Notes under the pieces: generated by a model
Database searches by the model: none
What the model saw: only the letters and a program-made list of their open reading frames with translations
Told to the model about the DNA's origin: nothing
Part shown: positions 49,152 through 62,843 of the stretch, piece by piece
Layout of the letters: each line of letters begins with the position of its first letter
Position numbering within the stretch: the first letter of the stretch is position 1
Assembly: GCA_949358305.1 (NCBI GenBank)
Contig: OX442315.1
Span: forward strand, 29,228,427-29,292,426
DNA length: 64,000 nt
Direction: 5' to 3'
Origin: Strigamia acuminata
Lineage: Eukaryota > Arthropoda > Chilopoda > Geophilomorpha > Linotaeniidae
Position numbers and translations under genes: made by a program

Positions 49152-52100
49152 CTGAAAATAAACAATTAAAAACAAATTAGTAAAATTAAAATACTCTAAT
49201 TCACTCTAATAAATTAATAAAGAAAATTTTAAAACATTTAAATTTTTTTTCTCTCTTTTCTGAAACCAACACGTAGTAATCGCTTTATTATGTTGCTAAA
49301 TCGCTTTGTAATAATGACACACATTTTTTATCTGCCTCGAAAACCTGGGCGGTCGTTCTGCTTGCTCGGTCACGTGATTGAGATTTACTTTTAAGGAATA
49401 AATGTACGTTTTTGTCTAATCAATCAGCCCGAGTGGTTTAAACACTCGCTAAAATTTGCAAATTCAAAACAGATTCCGAAACGCTCGAAACTGACAAAAT
49501 TTTATTACAACAAAGTCGTAAAAAAGAAAAATAGTAAAATACCCCCGAAAAAAAATTTCCATTTAGTCGTAAAATTACCGCACATTTACAACTTCGATTC
49601 TGTTTGCCGAGGAAGAAGCATCAACCATTTGCGACACTAGTCAAAACGGACAAGCATCCGTTTGGACGTTTGCTCCATTAACACAACCTATGAGGATTAA
49701 CTGAGGATTAAGCCAGAAGCTTAACACTAGAAAATAACAAGTTACACTCGACTCGAGCGCACTCTATGTTTGCGAATAACTCGTGGATTATCAGCCACAA
49801 AAGGAAAGTCACTGCCAACACAACTTGCCGGTTCTAAGTCAATCTTCATCCGCTAATATTTATAAGATTAGCTAAGATAAACTCGAGCAAAGAAGCCTGC
49901 GAGAAAGATGAGAGCACAAAATTGATGTTCACTGCCACACTTCAACTCAAGTTTCTGTTAAAGGCTGCAAAACTCCCACAGGATTTCACATTTATAAAAT
50001 TACTCACTGACTTGCCAATTAGCTAACAGGCTTTCTTTACAAAGTCTAAGAAGGGATCATCTTACCCACCTAAGTCTTGTAATTAGAGAAATAGGAACAG
50101 TTGGAAAGATAAAATTATGGTAAAGAATTGTTTACAATCCAAAATTAATTTTTCTTATTGCTTTTAATTTCATTCCGCTGTTTCAGCAGGAAATCGAGCA
50201 AAACATTTTTTTTGTTCCACTTCAAATTCAAGATGGAAGCCTTAAAACCAGGTTAAAAATTCATGCAAAAAAAGTGAAGAAGAAAAATATCCAACCCAGC
50301 TCGTGGGATATTGAAAATCGGATTTACGAGAATTCAATTTGCACTATGGTGATGTAGAAAAAAAAAGAAGAAAAAAAAACGTCACTTCCTGTTTTCCCAG
50401 CTCGGTAGAATTAAAATTAAAATCAGATTGAAACATTTCTGCTTTGACGTTTATACCGGTACAATTTAATTCGGTTTATTGATTATTTTTGAAATGAGTT
50501 TAAAATACTCAAACTCCTTGCACAATTTTACATATCGTTAACTTCAAAATGTTGCTTTTCTAATCGCGATAAACTTTATTGTTGTGTATAATTATTTAAT
50601 CAAATTATACTCCCAATGGCTAATAAATGAGAAATTTATAAAGAGATCACAACCTTAATGCTAAAACTCAAATGAAACCATCAAACTTCTCCAATAACGT
50701 CACAAATAAAACAAAATCTATTATTAAATTCTACATAATGATTAATATCATTAGAAAAAAGAAGAAAAAAAAAGAAACCATAAAAAAATAATAATAAATA
50801 AATATTGTAATCTGCTTACTTCCCCCTTGTGGCAGAATCGTGATTCAACATAATAAGTCCCCTAATTAATTACAGTAGGAAAAAAAGTTCTTCAGCCATA
50901 TTTTCCCCCGTGATAAATAAATCGAATGTATCCTTGAATCAAATTGATAAAAAAAAACAAATTGCATGTATTACGACAAAGAAAACACGGCGAGCAACCC
51001 TTTCGCCACAATTCCCTTTGCAGCACGCGGCAATAAATGAAAAGGGACAGAATTTATCTCTGGTATCTAATGAAAATTGTAGGCTTCCAATCACAGTTGG
51101 CCATCTTGTATTGGGCAACACTGATTGCACTTGCTTCCACCATCTTTCCCACAAACTGTTAATTGTGTTGTTCATGTAACAGCTGTTAGTTCATCTTGTA
51201 CCTGACCTCTAGTGGTGATTGGGTTGAGACCAAGTTGAAAGGCTGAGCCCCTCGACAAGCATTTAAAACAGGTTAGCTCACCTATACGGTTATAAATTAC
51301 AGTACAAATGGTACAATGCACACGGTAAGTACAGTTAAATGTGGACAAAAATTCAATCTCGAGAAAACAAAACGCTTAAGACGTTTAAACACAATCACTT
51401 AGGCACAAACAGCAGCTTGAAAATAAAACATGTCGGAACAGCTTTCCTTTTTCAGACTACAATCAACAATAACAACTACTAGAACTTATCGCAGATAGAT
51501 AAAACTAAATACGTAAACTAAATACCCTTTTATTTATTCTATCTTCATCCTTAGCAACAAATTACATGAACAATAGCTAATGATTTTTCTATGTAGTACA
51601 ATAAGTTACTCTTTTCGACACGAGGTTATGCGGTGCCACACCCAATAGCAGTTATTTAAGAACATTTAGTTTTTTTTTAAAAAAAAATAAACGTTCCGGT
51701 TATTTAATCACATTCTACTTGGATAACTGTGGAAATTGTAAAGCTACATAATTAATGTTTAAAATTCTAAACTTTTTATTTTAATTACTAGAGCAATACC
51801 GCATTTTACTATTGTTAGAAGTGTGTACACAGGAAATGCAAAATGTTTACTTTAAAAAAATTTTTTTTTTTGAAAATCTCAGTGAATTTTTTAAAATGAA
51901 TCAGACGACATTTCAAAATCCACTTTTATTATGCTATTTTATTCAAAAGGGGTAGGAAAAATATCGAAGACAACATTTCACCGAAGAAAACCGGAAATAG
52001 AATTCTTTGCTCCCTTTTAGTCATTTCAACCGATTTCAACATTGAATTTTGCCTAACCGACACCTGTTGGCTCGTGCAAGAAATAGGAGTTGGGTTTTTC

Positions 52101-52529
52101 TCCATCTGTACCCAGAATATTGATTAGCGAATTATCAACTTGGGTTTGCCTCCCGTCTGTCTCAACTCAAGCCCCCCACCGCCGAACGACGAACAAAGTC
52201 AACGACCAGCGCTTGCGCACAAACAACGACCTATCCTTAGCCCGCCCTCTGGGAGCAACCTACGAAAACACGAGACGTTTCATTTCAACGCACCTGAAAT
52301 GCGCAGAGAAGCGCAACTAACACCACTCAAAACTCCACACACACAAAAAATGCTTTTTCTCCTCTTAAACTTGAAAAATAAAACTACATCTAACGAAAAC
52401 ACATATTTAATACTCAAAAAAACATTGCATCTAAATTTTTTTTCTATCTAAATAGAAAAAAAATACTAAATTGCCGCCATCTTAATAATATTGCTATCAA
52501 CGTAAAAAGCGAAGCAGAAAATACCGTAC
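49152..52529 (-). other. Upstream DNA, probably 5'-UTR intron
   Basis: The acceptor at 49153-49152 implies an intron here. If the donor at 52529 is used, this intron is 3,378 bp. It holds two CTCF-like cores (50822, 51205), and CpG density rises from about 52.1 kb. No coding exon is seen. Confidence 0.4.
52140..52320. other. CpG-richer island
   Basis: A stretch with many CpG dinucleotides for this A+T-rich DNA, including an NRF1-like minus-strand TGCGCAAGCGC. Plus-strand frames of 76 and 103 codons run through it but encode low-complexity, unrecognised peptides. More likely promoter-type DNA than a gene. Confidence 0.3.
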
Positions 52530-52741
52530 CTTCTCCTGGGTCTTGTCATCATCAACATAAAACGAATATTACATACGATAAAACACCTCTTACCACATCA
52601 CTGAGCACACACGTGATGCCAATTTCGTTCCTTCTTTCGTGCAATTTACCAAAAAGATTTCTTCAACGCAAAACGAAAGAAATTCTTCGCATACCGCACT
52701 CACAATATTCTACATACGCCTCTCGGAGACCGGCTTATATA
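52530..52741 (-). promoter_or_regulatory. Candidate promoter and first non-coding exon
   Basis: Minus-strand TATATAAG at 52734-52741 resembles a TATA box. About 200 bp downstream, CAGGAGAAG is followed by GTACGG, a good splice donor at 52529. Neighbouring DNA (52.1-52.75 kb) is richer in CpG than most of the window. This would fit a first 5'-UTR exon joining the acceptor at 49151. No clear initiator was identified; other promoters are possible. Confidence 0.28.
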
Positions 52742-55700
52742 GAACCTACAAATCCGCCATCCGCATCCACTTTTAACCCGATCAAATAAAAAGACATCAA
52801 TAAAACATGCAAAAAATGTTGTCTTTTTTTATCTATCCGGCGAAAAGAAAAAAAAATTCTAACCACATACATTATAAATTGCATGAAACAGCATAAAATT
52901 GTCTACCTTATTATTATTTACATTTATTGATCAACATGTAATATCATGGGTTCCCCTCCGTGCCACAATTGCATTAAATATCAATAGCTTAGGTCATCAA
53001 TAAGAAAGATGGATGACATCAGCCTTTATAAACCTAAAATAGTCCCCCTACTAGCAAAAACTCGACTCAATCCCCTCCAAAATGCTGTTTGAAGTTTCCT
53101 CTCTGATAATCAAGTACTGTATCATAATATTTATTGGTGACTCACCAATCAGTGGGGGCCATCAACAAATACATCACCTGCAGAATTGAATACAAAATTT
53201 ATATAATAAAAAAAAGGAATTGAAAAAATAGATGAGTAGGAGGGTCGTGAAAAGGATAAGGGAGAGATGAATGGAAGGGACAGGAAATGATAAACATTGT
53301 GATAAGTTTCTTTCACTATCATATAAACATAAGTTGAATGCTGGGCTAACCCCATTTGACGATTTTATGGCAAAAATAGTGATGTCATTTAAGGAATTTC
53401 TGCAATGCAACAAACTTTCAGTTTATGCTGTTTTTGATGGTTATATAAACAGATTGGATGCCAAAGGCAGTAGTCATAAACTATATGGTCCAAAACCTGC
53501 GAAACACCAACTACAATGGGTGTGATTTTTATTATGTCTTCTTTTGATTTTTACAGTCAACTTACAAAATGGCGTCGCCGAATTTACCATTCAAAGTTGA
53601 CTTAGTCGTTGCCATACTCGGCACAAACTAGTTCTTGGCAGTTTTTAACTAACTTTTAACGAACTTAAGAGATTTAATTTTACTTAAAGTTGAACGATGT
53701 TTGAAACTTTAATTAGGGAATCAGCCAGAAGTAACATCCATCGTGGTGACATCACATAATGATGTCATTAAATTAGATTGGTTAAAGAAAAACAATTAGA
53801 ATGCGTATACCACGCATACAATATTGATGATAAAATCTCCAAGACTTTGTCCAATATGTTGCGACAACTGATTACTCAAACCGTGAGAAAAGAAAATTTG
53901 TTTCTACCAATTTGTTTCAATTGAGGCAAATTTTCATCAAAATAATCACATTAAGTTATTTTTATTGCAGTATTCCAACTATATAATTGACTTTGAAAAA
54001 AAAATTAGATTACTGTTTGACCTAAGCTCGAGCTATTAGAGGCAAATCATATTGCTTTGTTTCGTGAGCTATTAGCCAATTGAAAAAAAGACGAGCAGCT
54101 TAACTAATTGACCCAGCTGTCCCTGCCATTTGGTTAATGGATAAGTCATTTGACGATTACAAAACATACCGAACATAGGTAGACAACAGGAGAATAGATA
54201 ACAAAAAAAATATTTAACGTTATGGAATTAGAAACGTGAGGAAAATTGTTCCTTTACAGCCAAACGCCAAACCATGACTAAGAACCAAACCGTCTTCAAA
54301 CCGCAGACATTAATCGTCTTAGGATGACCATTTATTCAAGAAAATTAAATTGCTAGCACTTGGAAGCTAATAAATCACTGAACTTCCACAGTTGTAATTT
54401 CATTTGTTATTTATTTTGTTCAAATAACTTTTATCCATTAATATTCCTCAACAATTACACCATTATTTCCAAAGCCAATCAACATAGTATAAACTAGAAG
54501 TAAAGCGAATCCATCACAAAGCAGCCATCATGGCTTATTCAAGAAAAGCTTTAGTTATACTTCAAGTCTTGTTTTCTTCCACTACAAACAATATATGGAG
54601 TAATTTGGCATCATTGAAACAAAGTACGTTGTAGTGAATTTACCAGTCCAGCACGCCGTGTTTAGGCTAAAGCGTAATAAATCCAGGCAATTACAGTAGT
54701 CTGGTTCAAAGCTAAAAGTGGAAGCAAACATCACTTTGATTCCAAACCAAAATAAAATGTGAAAGAGCTAGAGAGCTTACACGTTCCAATGCTTTCCTGC
54801 CTCTATAAGTAATGCCACAATGTGTAAACAATAACCGCTAATAGTCCCCATATTTCTTAAAAACCAATTTTTAAGAACATAGTGTTTTGCTGTTGAAAAA
54901 ATATGGCTGAAAACCAGATTTTTATTTCAAAGCAACTGGAAATCTGACCTTGAGCACTTCAGACTAACTTTTTTTTAATTTTACATTTTCCAAAATAAGG
55001 TGAGAAAAAAAAATGATTTCCGGTTGCTGTAAAGTAACCACAATGTTGAAAGCATTTTAACTTAAAACGAGTCTTGTAAAACCCCAACCTAGCTATACGT
55101 AGTTATCTTAGGAGATGACGAGTTTAGTTTCAGAAATAGCAGCGACGGTATCTAAAGAAGTTCACTCTTTCGAGTTTCATGTGTAATCTAGAATTCCAAC
55201 ATACGAAATTGGCAATAGATGTCTAGATGACTTAAATCAAGACTTATTCCACGCCTATCCTTTATCTAAAAATCAAAAACTCTTGCAGTTTTATTATCCC
55301 ACCTTGGCCTCACTTCACTTGACTGATCTTCCAAAATCTTGAGAAATTGGTTGATATATTTCATCGGTAGTTCAGTAGTAAAATGTTCGCCGGCGTTACA
55401 TTGAATGCTAAAGTTATTTTTTCTTCTTCACATTATTAAATAAAATCGTTAATTAAAAATATTACTTGCTTCAACTTTATCTCGCAACTCAAAGTTCGTT
55501 ACTTTTTTTTTTACTTTTTCCTCATCATCTTTAATTTTAGCCAAAGAAAATTATCGTAGACATTTCTTTCGAACACTTAATCAGATTGTCTTATGCATTT
55601 TTAAAATCCCTCATTTTTTCAATTGCCGAGCCGTATGCACATGACATAAATTTGACGCCCGATTTCATGCACCACCAAGTGCTAAGACGAAGGACTCGTA

Positions 55701-57240
55701 GCTGTTGTTTACAAATTAGATTTGCACTGCACGAATGTTGTCGACTCCCAAAGAAATTTGCTGCTGACTGATTGAACTTAATCGACTTGTTTTTATCTAC
55801 CACCTTAAAAACCCTCAGTACAAAGATTGTCTTACACGTTTTATAAACCACTTTTATTATTAAAAAACACAAAGTTTCATATTAAATATTAAATTTGGAT
55901 TTCACTTTCCACTAGGCACTACATTTTGAATGCATAAACCTAATTACACATAACTAACGACGAAAAAGGGATTGCATCAAATTTGCACAAATTCAAGTTT
56001 TCTCTTACCAAACAAAAAAATTTAAAAAAAGAATTATAATTTTAAGTAAAGTATTGCAAACAACTTCTCCTTTTATTTTTTATTACTTTAAAAGCCCCTT
56101 AACAACAACTCAGCACAAATCAATTCCACTGACATTTTTAAAAAGCAACTTGTTTTTTTACCTCCCATTTTATTCTTTTTATTTTTTTACTTTATATTTT
56201 TTTAAAGAGAGAAAATAAAATGGTTTGTTCAATAGTGCCAACTTTGGAAGTTTAGGCCGCAATATTTTGCTTCATACTCAATTTTGCCAGCTCATTTGCT
56301 TCATTGAGCTATGTGGTTTACAATTTGCACTTGATTATGCCTTCTATTTCCTTCCTGTGTTCGCCAATGCATGAATGAAAAATTGTGGCACTATATAGTG
56401 AAGCATACTCAAGCCCATACATTTCGGGTGGTGTATTGCATACTGTGGGGCTATTAAAGTGATTTAGTAAGTCCATTCTACCCTGCAAACCAAGGACTAG
56501 AGGGTGCAAGTCGTGACAGCACAGCTCTACGCTTATCCTCAAGACTGATGGTTGCAGAGTTGGTGAGAAACAATAGGGTGGGTGAGGAAGTGTCCACCAG
56601 CATTTTCTCTTCCTTGTAAACTTTAAAGAAGGAAAACAATACGGTTCAATGGAAACCTATTCACGTCCTCTTTTATTTTTTTCTAACCCAAATTGTGCCG
56701 CAATTTAGAAAAATAATTCCTTACAACGACATTTAAAATTTTCTTTTAAAAATAGCTTAAAAAATCAATAAAGGGGAAAAATTTTTTTTCCAAATAAAAG
56801 AAAAGTTCCAAAATGACATCAAAGTACAAACTTAATCGGCCAAAAAAAAATTCCATAAAAAATGCACGACATTTTCTTTTAGCTCGTCTTAACTTTAGCT
56901 TTATAGCAGAAGAAAAGCCTTTGCATTAATCATAAACTTAATCATTTATCCCAAGTCCCAGGTCATTAAATATTTGGCAATAAAAAGCTATGTCAACAAC
57001 TCAACATACATAAAATATGTATCAAGAATAACTGATAAAAGTAGCAAAGCCTCGAACCAACTCTTAATTGCAGTTCCCAAAAACTCACAAACCTAAAGTA
57101 TTCAAAAGGAAAATAATAAGAAAAAATTACCATTAAATCCAGCTCCCATACCATCATTTCGACTTCTTCTCCCTAGTGTCATTTCCTCACGTTTTTACCT
57201 TCAAAACAACAACATGGAGGCTGTGTGAGCGAGACAGCGC

Positions 57241-57290
57241 GAAGAGAGAGGGAGAGAGAGGGAGAGAGGAGAGGAAAAGAAAGAAAAAAT
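57241..57290 (+). repeat. Purine-only GA-rich tract
   Basis: An uninterrupted run of G and A made of GAGAGAGG-type units. GA-rich tracts can bind GAGA-type factors in insects or form triplex DNA; no function is shown here. Confidence 0.8.
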
Positions 57291-59684
57291 GGGAGCCTAG
57301 CAATCGAGACGTGCCTCAACCTCGCATGATTCCGTCACGTTCCTCGAGGGGGACCAAGTAATGAAAGAAAAACAAAAGAGCAACGCATCCAAGTCAACCA
57401 ATCAGGCATCCCTCCAACAAAGCTCGAGAAACACCCGAAGGAATGGCACAGATGAAATAAGCAACTTACACGCTAGCCACTTTTTATCACTTAAATATTT
57501 CATTTTAGCTAAACAAATTATTTAGAAATTAGCAATACACATTTTCTGAACAAACCGATAAAACAAAACAAAAATTCTTCATTTTTTTATTTTTATAATA
57601 ATCCCGTCAAGACATTATCTTGTAAAGAGAGATCCACTAAGTACCTTACGTCCTTCCTGGTCATAAAATGACAATTTGACATTCCCCTAACCCAGTCTGC
57701 TGTTTGGGCTGTTGGGGGAAAGCCAAGATGGCTACAGTTTTTCTATTTTACAGCATTTGCTCCAATCACATAACTCGGAGCCAATAAAGTGAGTTGGGTG
57801 CCACCAAGGATTCAAATCCTTTGCTGGCAACCCATTCTGAAGCTCACCTAGTGGTGGCCAAGTGAATTATTACCAACTGACACAAGCTTCAAAAGACAAA
57901 TGGAAATTTCTTCTTTTTTTTTTTTTACCCTGATTGGACTTAACCCTTTTATAACTTCAAGTATTCAATAAGTGAAAGGAAAAATTGGATAAAAGATAAA
58001 GATTAAATCCAATTGAAAATATTAAAAAAGAAAAAAAAAATCCACCTTTTGGCATCGCACAAAAGAGTGGCATATTAAAGATTAAAATGAGTTGGGATGA
58101 AGAGTAGCCTCACTGCGTGAATTATGATGTCACCCTTTATTAACAATGCATCGTTGAACAGGGATAAGCCTTTCAATAAGTACAGGCACGGATAAAAGAA
58201 AGTAAATAATAAATGAAAAAGCAGATGGTCAAAACAAGTACCTCAAAGATCAAAAAGAGATGACAAAAAAGAAACAAAAGAGGAAATAATGCGCTGAGTT
58301 GACAACGGGAAGTGATGGACAAACAAAACAATTTTAGAAAATATATATAACAAAATTCAAAAAATAGATTATTTATTTACAGTATATTGTGCCTGGATTA
58401 AATGTAAACAGGCAGCCGCGCGCTGCATCGCCCTAACCATTTATTATTTGATTTCAAGCTCTTATTGAATCAAGCATTTATGTTTACAAGTTTTAATTTC
58501 ATTTGCCCAGATATGACAGATCCAAAGAAACAATCCATCACGGAATCGCAAAATTCAGTTTTCCCGCAATGCAATCGATGCTACCTAGGAAATGTTAAAG
58601 CTGATCCCACTAGCATACCTAAATAAATCTTAATACGTTCAACATTATCAATCTTTTAGCTTAAAAACTCTCCCCTTGAAAATCATTTAAGAAGCGCACA
58701 ACAACGGTGCCACGACGTGCATTAGTAAATTGAAAACTCGAAACCCTTTTTGACATGTGCACTTCAAAACCCCCGAGATGTTTGTAACGAGAAGTTGTTG
58801 CACTGCATTGACAGAGATGCATCATTCGCTACCCATCAACGACCTATTAAAAACCTTTACAGTTGATTTCACTACATAAAACATTACAGGCGTCTACTTT
58901 TCTCCCAATTTAAGTCGCTCAGATGCACTCCCAACTTTATAGCTTCACAATTTCATGTCCTTATCTCGAATCACCTAACAGGCTTAGATGCTACATCTCC
59001 AACAACAATTAATCGGCAATAAAAACAAGTTTAAACAGCACCAAATGGCACAATACCATCTTGAAAATAAATTATTCGCCTAAATTATGACAAATAGTCT
59101 TATGCTTTTATTATAAAAGCACCATAAACACGAACGAACAATAAAACACTAATTTTACGAACTGACGAAAATAAAACCTATTATTGAAAACAAAAGGGCG
59201 CCGAACAAAAAGAAAGTGCTTCGGATCATCTGGAATGGAACCCACGTCTGTCTGGATAGAAATCGAACTGAATTTATCTCGTTTGCCGGACAAGTGTACC
59301 CCAGCACTCACAATCCTTTAATATCATCACAGCTTTATTTCCTCTATTTTTCGCCAAATTTGTTGTTCCCTTCACTTTGTTTTCATCTTTTCTAATGTAC
59401 CTGCACTTTCATTTTCCTCGCTTATCAGACTAAGAGTATAAAAAAAATAAAGTTTTTCACATTCATTGCAGTGAATCCACTTACATTGCAATCAAATTCG
59501 TTTTAGTCCAATACAACCAATCAGAATTAACACACGCGTTTAGTTTCGTGTCGTACAAGCAAGGAGGGAAGGCACGGCTTCATCCCATTGTAAAACCTGA
59601 ACCAGTGCGTCAATCGAGTGATTTATTTCGCCCGATCGAGCACAAAGTACGGTAATCTGCCGATTCATACCGCCAAATACACAC

Positions 59685-59780
59685 CTGCTTCCCGCACGAA
59701 TCGCCGGACCAGCGTACTTCCCTCGAAGTACACTTCATGTCCTCTTTGTTAATGAAATACAAACTTCGCCTTGTTCAATT
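59685..59780 (-). other. Candidate upstream exon with donor at 59684
   Basis: In a CpG-richer stretch the minus strand reads GGGAAGCAG followed by GTGTGT, a usable donor. Immediately upstream an open stretch reads YFINKEDMKCTSREVRWSGD then SCGKQ, more protein-like than its surroundings. It could be a distal 5' exon of the plexin, an exon of another gene, or chance. A CCAAT-type ACCAATCAG lies at about 59516. The left limit of the exon is set by the donor; its start is unknown. Confidence 0.22.
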
Positions 59781-60065
59781 GAACGATAATTCCAAGTTTA
59801 AAACCACTTGAAGGTCCAATAATTTACAGATTTGGCTAAAATAACTTTTAAGATCCCATGATGTATTAAATTCTCCATCAAATATGAACAGCTGGTTACG
59901 TATTTCCGGTGCAAACCCACAGAACCTTCACCTGGCGTTGGTTTCAATAACCATATTCAAAAGACCAAACAAGTAACAATCAGCAGAGCTATATAAATGA
60001 AACACAATACAATTTTAAAATAAAATCTCATATTTGGCTGCAACTCTTTCTTCTTTCATTTAAAA

Positions 60066-60082
60066 ATATATATATATATATA
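60066..60082 (+). repeat. (AT)n microsatellite
   Basis: About seventeen bases of alternating AT. Confidence 0.85.
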
Positions 60083-60320
60083 CATCTAAAATATTTACTG
60101 TATTTTTGTTTATTTCTTTTCCACCATACTTAATTCACCAGCAAACATCTCCCCTCCCTCTTTCCTCTTAACTTGCTCACTGACTTAAAAATACAGCATA
60201 AGCATCCACTACCAGTTCCCCCTCAATTTCCGCGAGACACTCTACTCATCATCCACAAAACCTCTTTTCCTAACTTCCGGTTGGCTTCCCCATGTAACTG
60301 GATTTCCCCCAGGACTTTAC

Positions 60321-60346
60321 TCCTCTCTCTTTCTCTCTCTCGCTCG
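60321..60346 (+). repeat. CT-rich tract
   Basis: Imperfect (CT)n, the complement of a GAGA-type tract. Confidence 0.75.
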
Positions 60347-62829
60347 TTTTTTTGCTTGTATACTAAACTCGCCTTCACCGTTCAACTGTCAATGTGAAAC
60401 ATAATGCATGCAAATTTTTCGTGGATGAGTTCAGAAGGGTGTATTCGAAGAGGACAATGCCTTATGTCAAACTGTCAATTTTTCGCACCATTTTTTGGCT
60501 AAAAAGGTGTACGTCAAAGCGCGTGAGATATGAATAATCTGTTCAGTTGTATGCACATTTATCTACCATAAAAATAAAAATTACATACAAACCTGGCAAT
60601 TGCCGATAATTTAATGCAGTATCGACTCAAAAACGTCAGATAAGCTCGTCAAATATTAGTCCTACCAAGAATAAGTCATCCATGAACCAAAATCAAAGAG
60701 TATTTGATAGTTTTGAAAGAAAAAAATCATGTACAAACATTAGCGAGGGAAAAAGAAAAGAAAATCTTTTCAAGAATAATAATAAAAATAAAAAAAAAGA
60801 AGAAGAAGAAGAGGAGGGGGGCGAGCAGAATATTCAATTTGGTCTTGCTTTTTCTGTCAAAAACAGCCCAATTCCCAATCCAGCCTCAAGGTGCGCGCCA
60901 GTTAATTTCCAAATACCCTTTTTTATCCTCCCCCTTCATCTCGCCACCCCCTTTGCAGGCCTCGCAGCCATTATTCTTTTATTATTTTGTCACCTTATTT
61001 TCAACGGTAATTGCATTTTTTATTTTAATCAAATCAGCCATTCAATACTTGTCGTTCAATCATGTTATTACTCATCTCGACTAAAAAGTTCCCGAGTTAA
61101 AGCATAATTTAAATCAAACCCTCAATAACTTCGTTTTTAAAACTAATCACATTTTACCGATTGCTTCTTGCATTTGTTTGCCGTAGCTGACGCATCAAAA
61201 ATGCGCTAAAAAATTTACAAAATCCTGTTTGTATAAGAACGGCGCGTTGCAACGTAATTATTCACTAATCTACATTGAATTTCGCATGTTAAAACCATGT
61301 GCACAACTTTCCATTTAATATGTTAAATTATAAAACACTTGGCATTAAGGCTACTTTGCTCACATCACAAACATCCATTTAAATTCCCTTTTAGAATACT
61401 TAAGAAAGAAAAAACAACAACAACTTAAATTTTTCACCACACACCTTCAGCTATATTCCTTTCAAAACCTATCCATTCGCAGCCTTTTTTTTTATTATTT
61501 CATTTCCAAACTGACAAGCAATTTTTTTTTGTCTTTGTTTCTCTAATACACAGACCTTAGAATGCCTACAGCTGGCGAACAACATCGTTGAGAGGGCAGA
61601 TCTGTCCCATGGCACAGCTAATTTTCCATCTCATTACAAACAATTTTTTTTCTTTGTTTCTTCCTTCCATCTTTGAAAATTACAATTTACATCTCCAAAA
61701 AAAAAAAATATAGACAATCAAAAAAAAAAAAAACCCAAAGAAAAAAAAATATAAAAACAAATCAACTCTTGCAATGAACATGTCTTCATTCCCCCCCCTC
61801 TCCCTCCCCGAGTCGTCTGATTAGAGCTAATCACCTCTCTTGATGTCAAGTATATTTGATGTAAAAAGAAAAGCGAAACAAAAAAAATTAAAACAAGCAG
61901 AAACAAAATGACAAATGGAATAATTGAAGAAAGACATTTTTCAATTCCCTTTTTTATTGCTATTCTTTGACAAGCCTAGCTGCCTAGGCCTAAATTCCAA
62001 GCATGTATGTCGTATGAAAATTTCCTTCGTCGTCTTCCTCTTTTCTCGACTGCACCACACGAGGGAATTGGCAACAGACGCTCAAGTCGGTCGTGGCGCA
62101 ACTCACGAGTGGAATACATGAACATCCAACAGTCTCCACAGTGGCCACAGGTCGCTGCAAGTGGTCTGTTTATTGATGATCATTTGAGCAGAAAAACTTT
62201 CTACAAATTACATAACTCCAAAATATTTCACCAATTCTCTTTCTTTTCCGCTCCACTTGACATTTCTTCCGTTTCCTATTAAAATCATTCCCCCAAAAAC
62301 CGTTTAAAACTTTCTACCCGTTTTCCCCCCACTACACATCATGATGCAGCAAATGCGGCCTCTTCAAGAGCCGTCTCAACGACGACTTCCTAACCACAGA
62401 TTTGCATTCATATATTTGCCCGTTTCTACTCTATCCACGAGAGAATGTGCTGAGTTTGTCTTAAGCTTTTCAAAACAGCACAAGAGGCAATGATCGCCTT
62501 TGATCCTCAAACTTTCCTTCTTGATTAATGAAAACATTCTTGGCGAATACCTAGTCGACTTTAATTAATCCATCAAATAATTAAGAAACCAAAGCCACGG
62601 CAATCTTTAATCGGCCCACTCGTTTTACCAAACTATTTTTAACTTAATAACCAAAAAATCGCTTTTCCCCTCAAAAACACCCCCTTAAATTCCCAATTTG
62701 TATTTTCACCTCATCAACACTTTTAATCATGCATCAGAAAATCTATAGGAAAACCCACCACCAACCACCCCCTTTTCTAATATCTATCTTTATCTCCCAA
62801 CATAATTTGAGCATGTCGATTTTACTCCC

Positions 62830-62843
62830 GTCGCCATAGCAAC
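62830..62843 (+). promoter_or_regulatory. RFX X-box-like site (pair with 62970-62983)
   Basis: GTCGCCATAGCAAC; a second, GTCGTCATGGCAAC, lies at 62970-62983 in the same orientation. Upstream region. Confidence 0.5.

Noticed and set aside
53271-53525. 84-codon plus-strand frame that looks mildly protein-like
   Set aside because: No recognised family and no splice or promoter context. It remains possible that it is a small exon, but nothing supports it.
60682-61107. 141- and 126-codon overlapping plus-strand frames
   Set aside because: The open reading is driven by A- and GAA-rich low complexity; both frames are open over the same DNA, which argues against coding.
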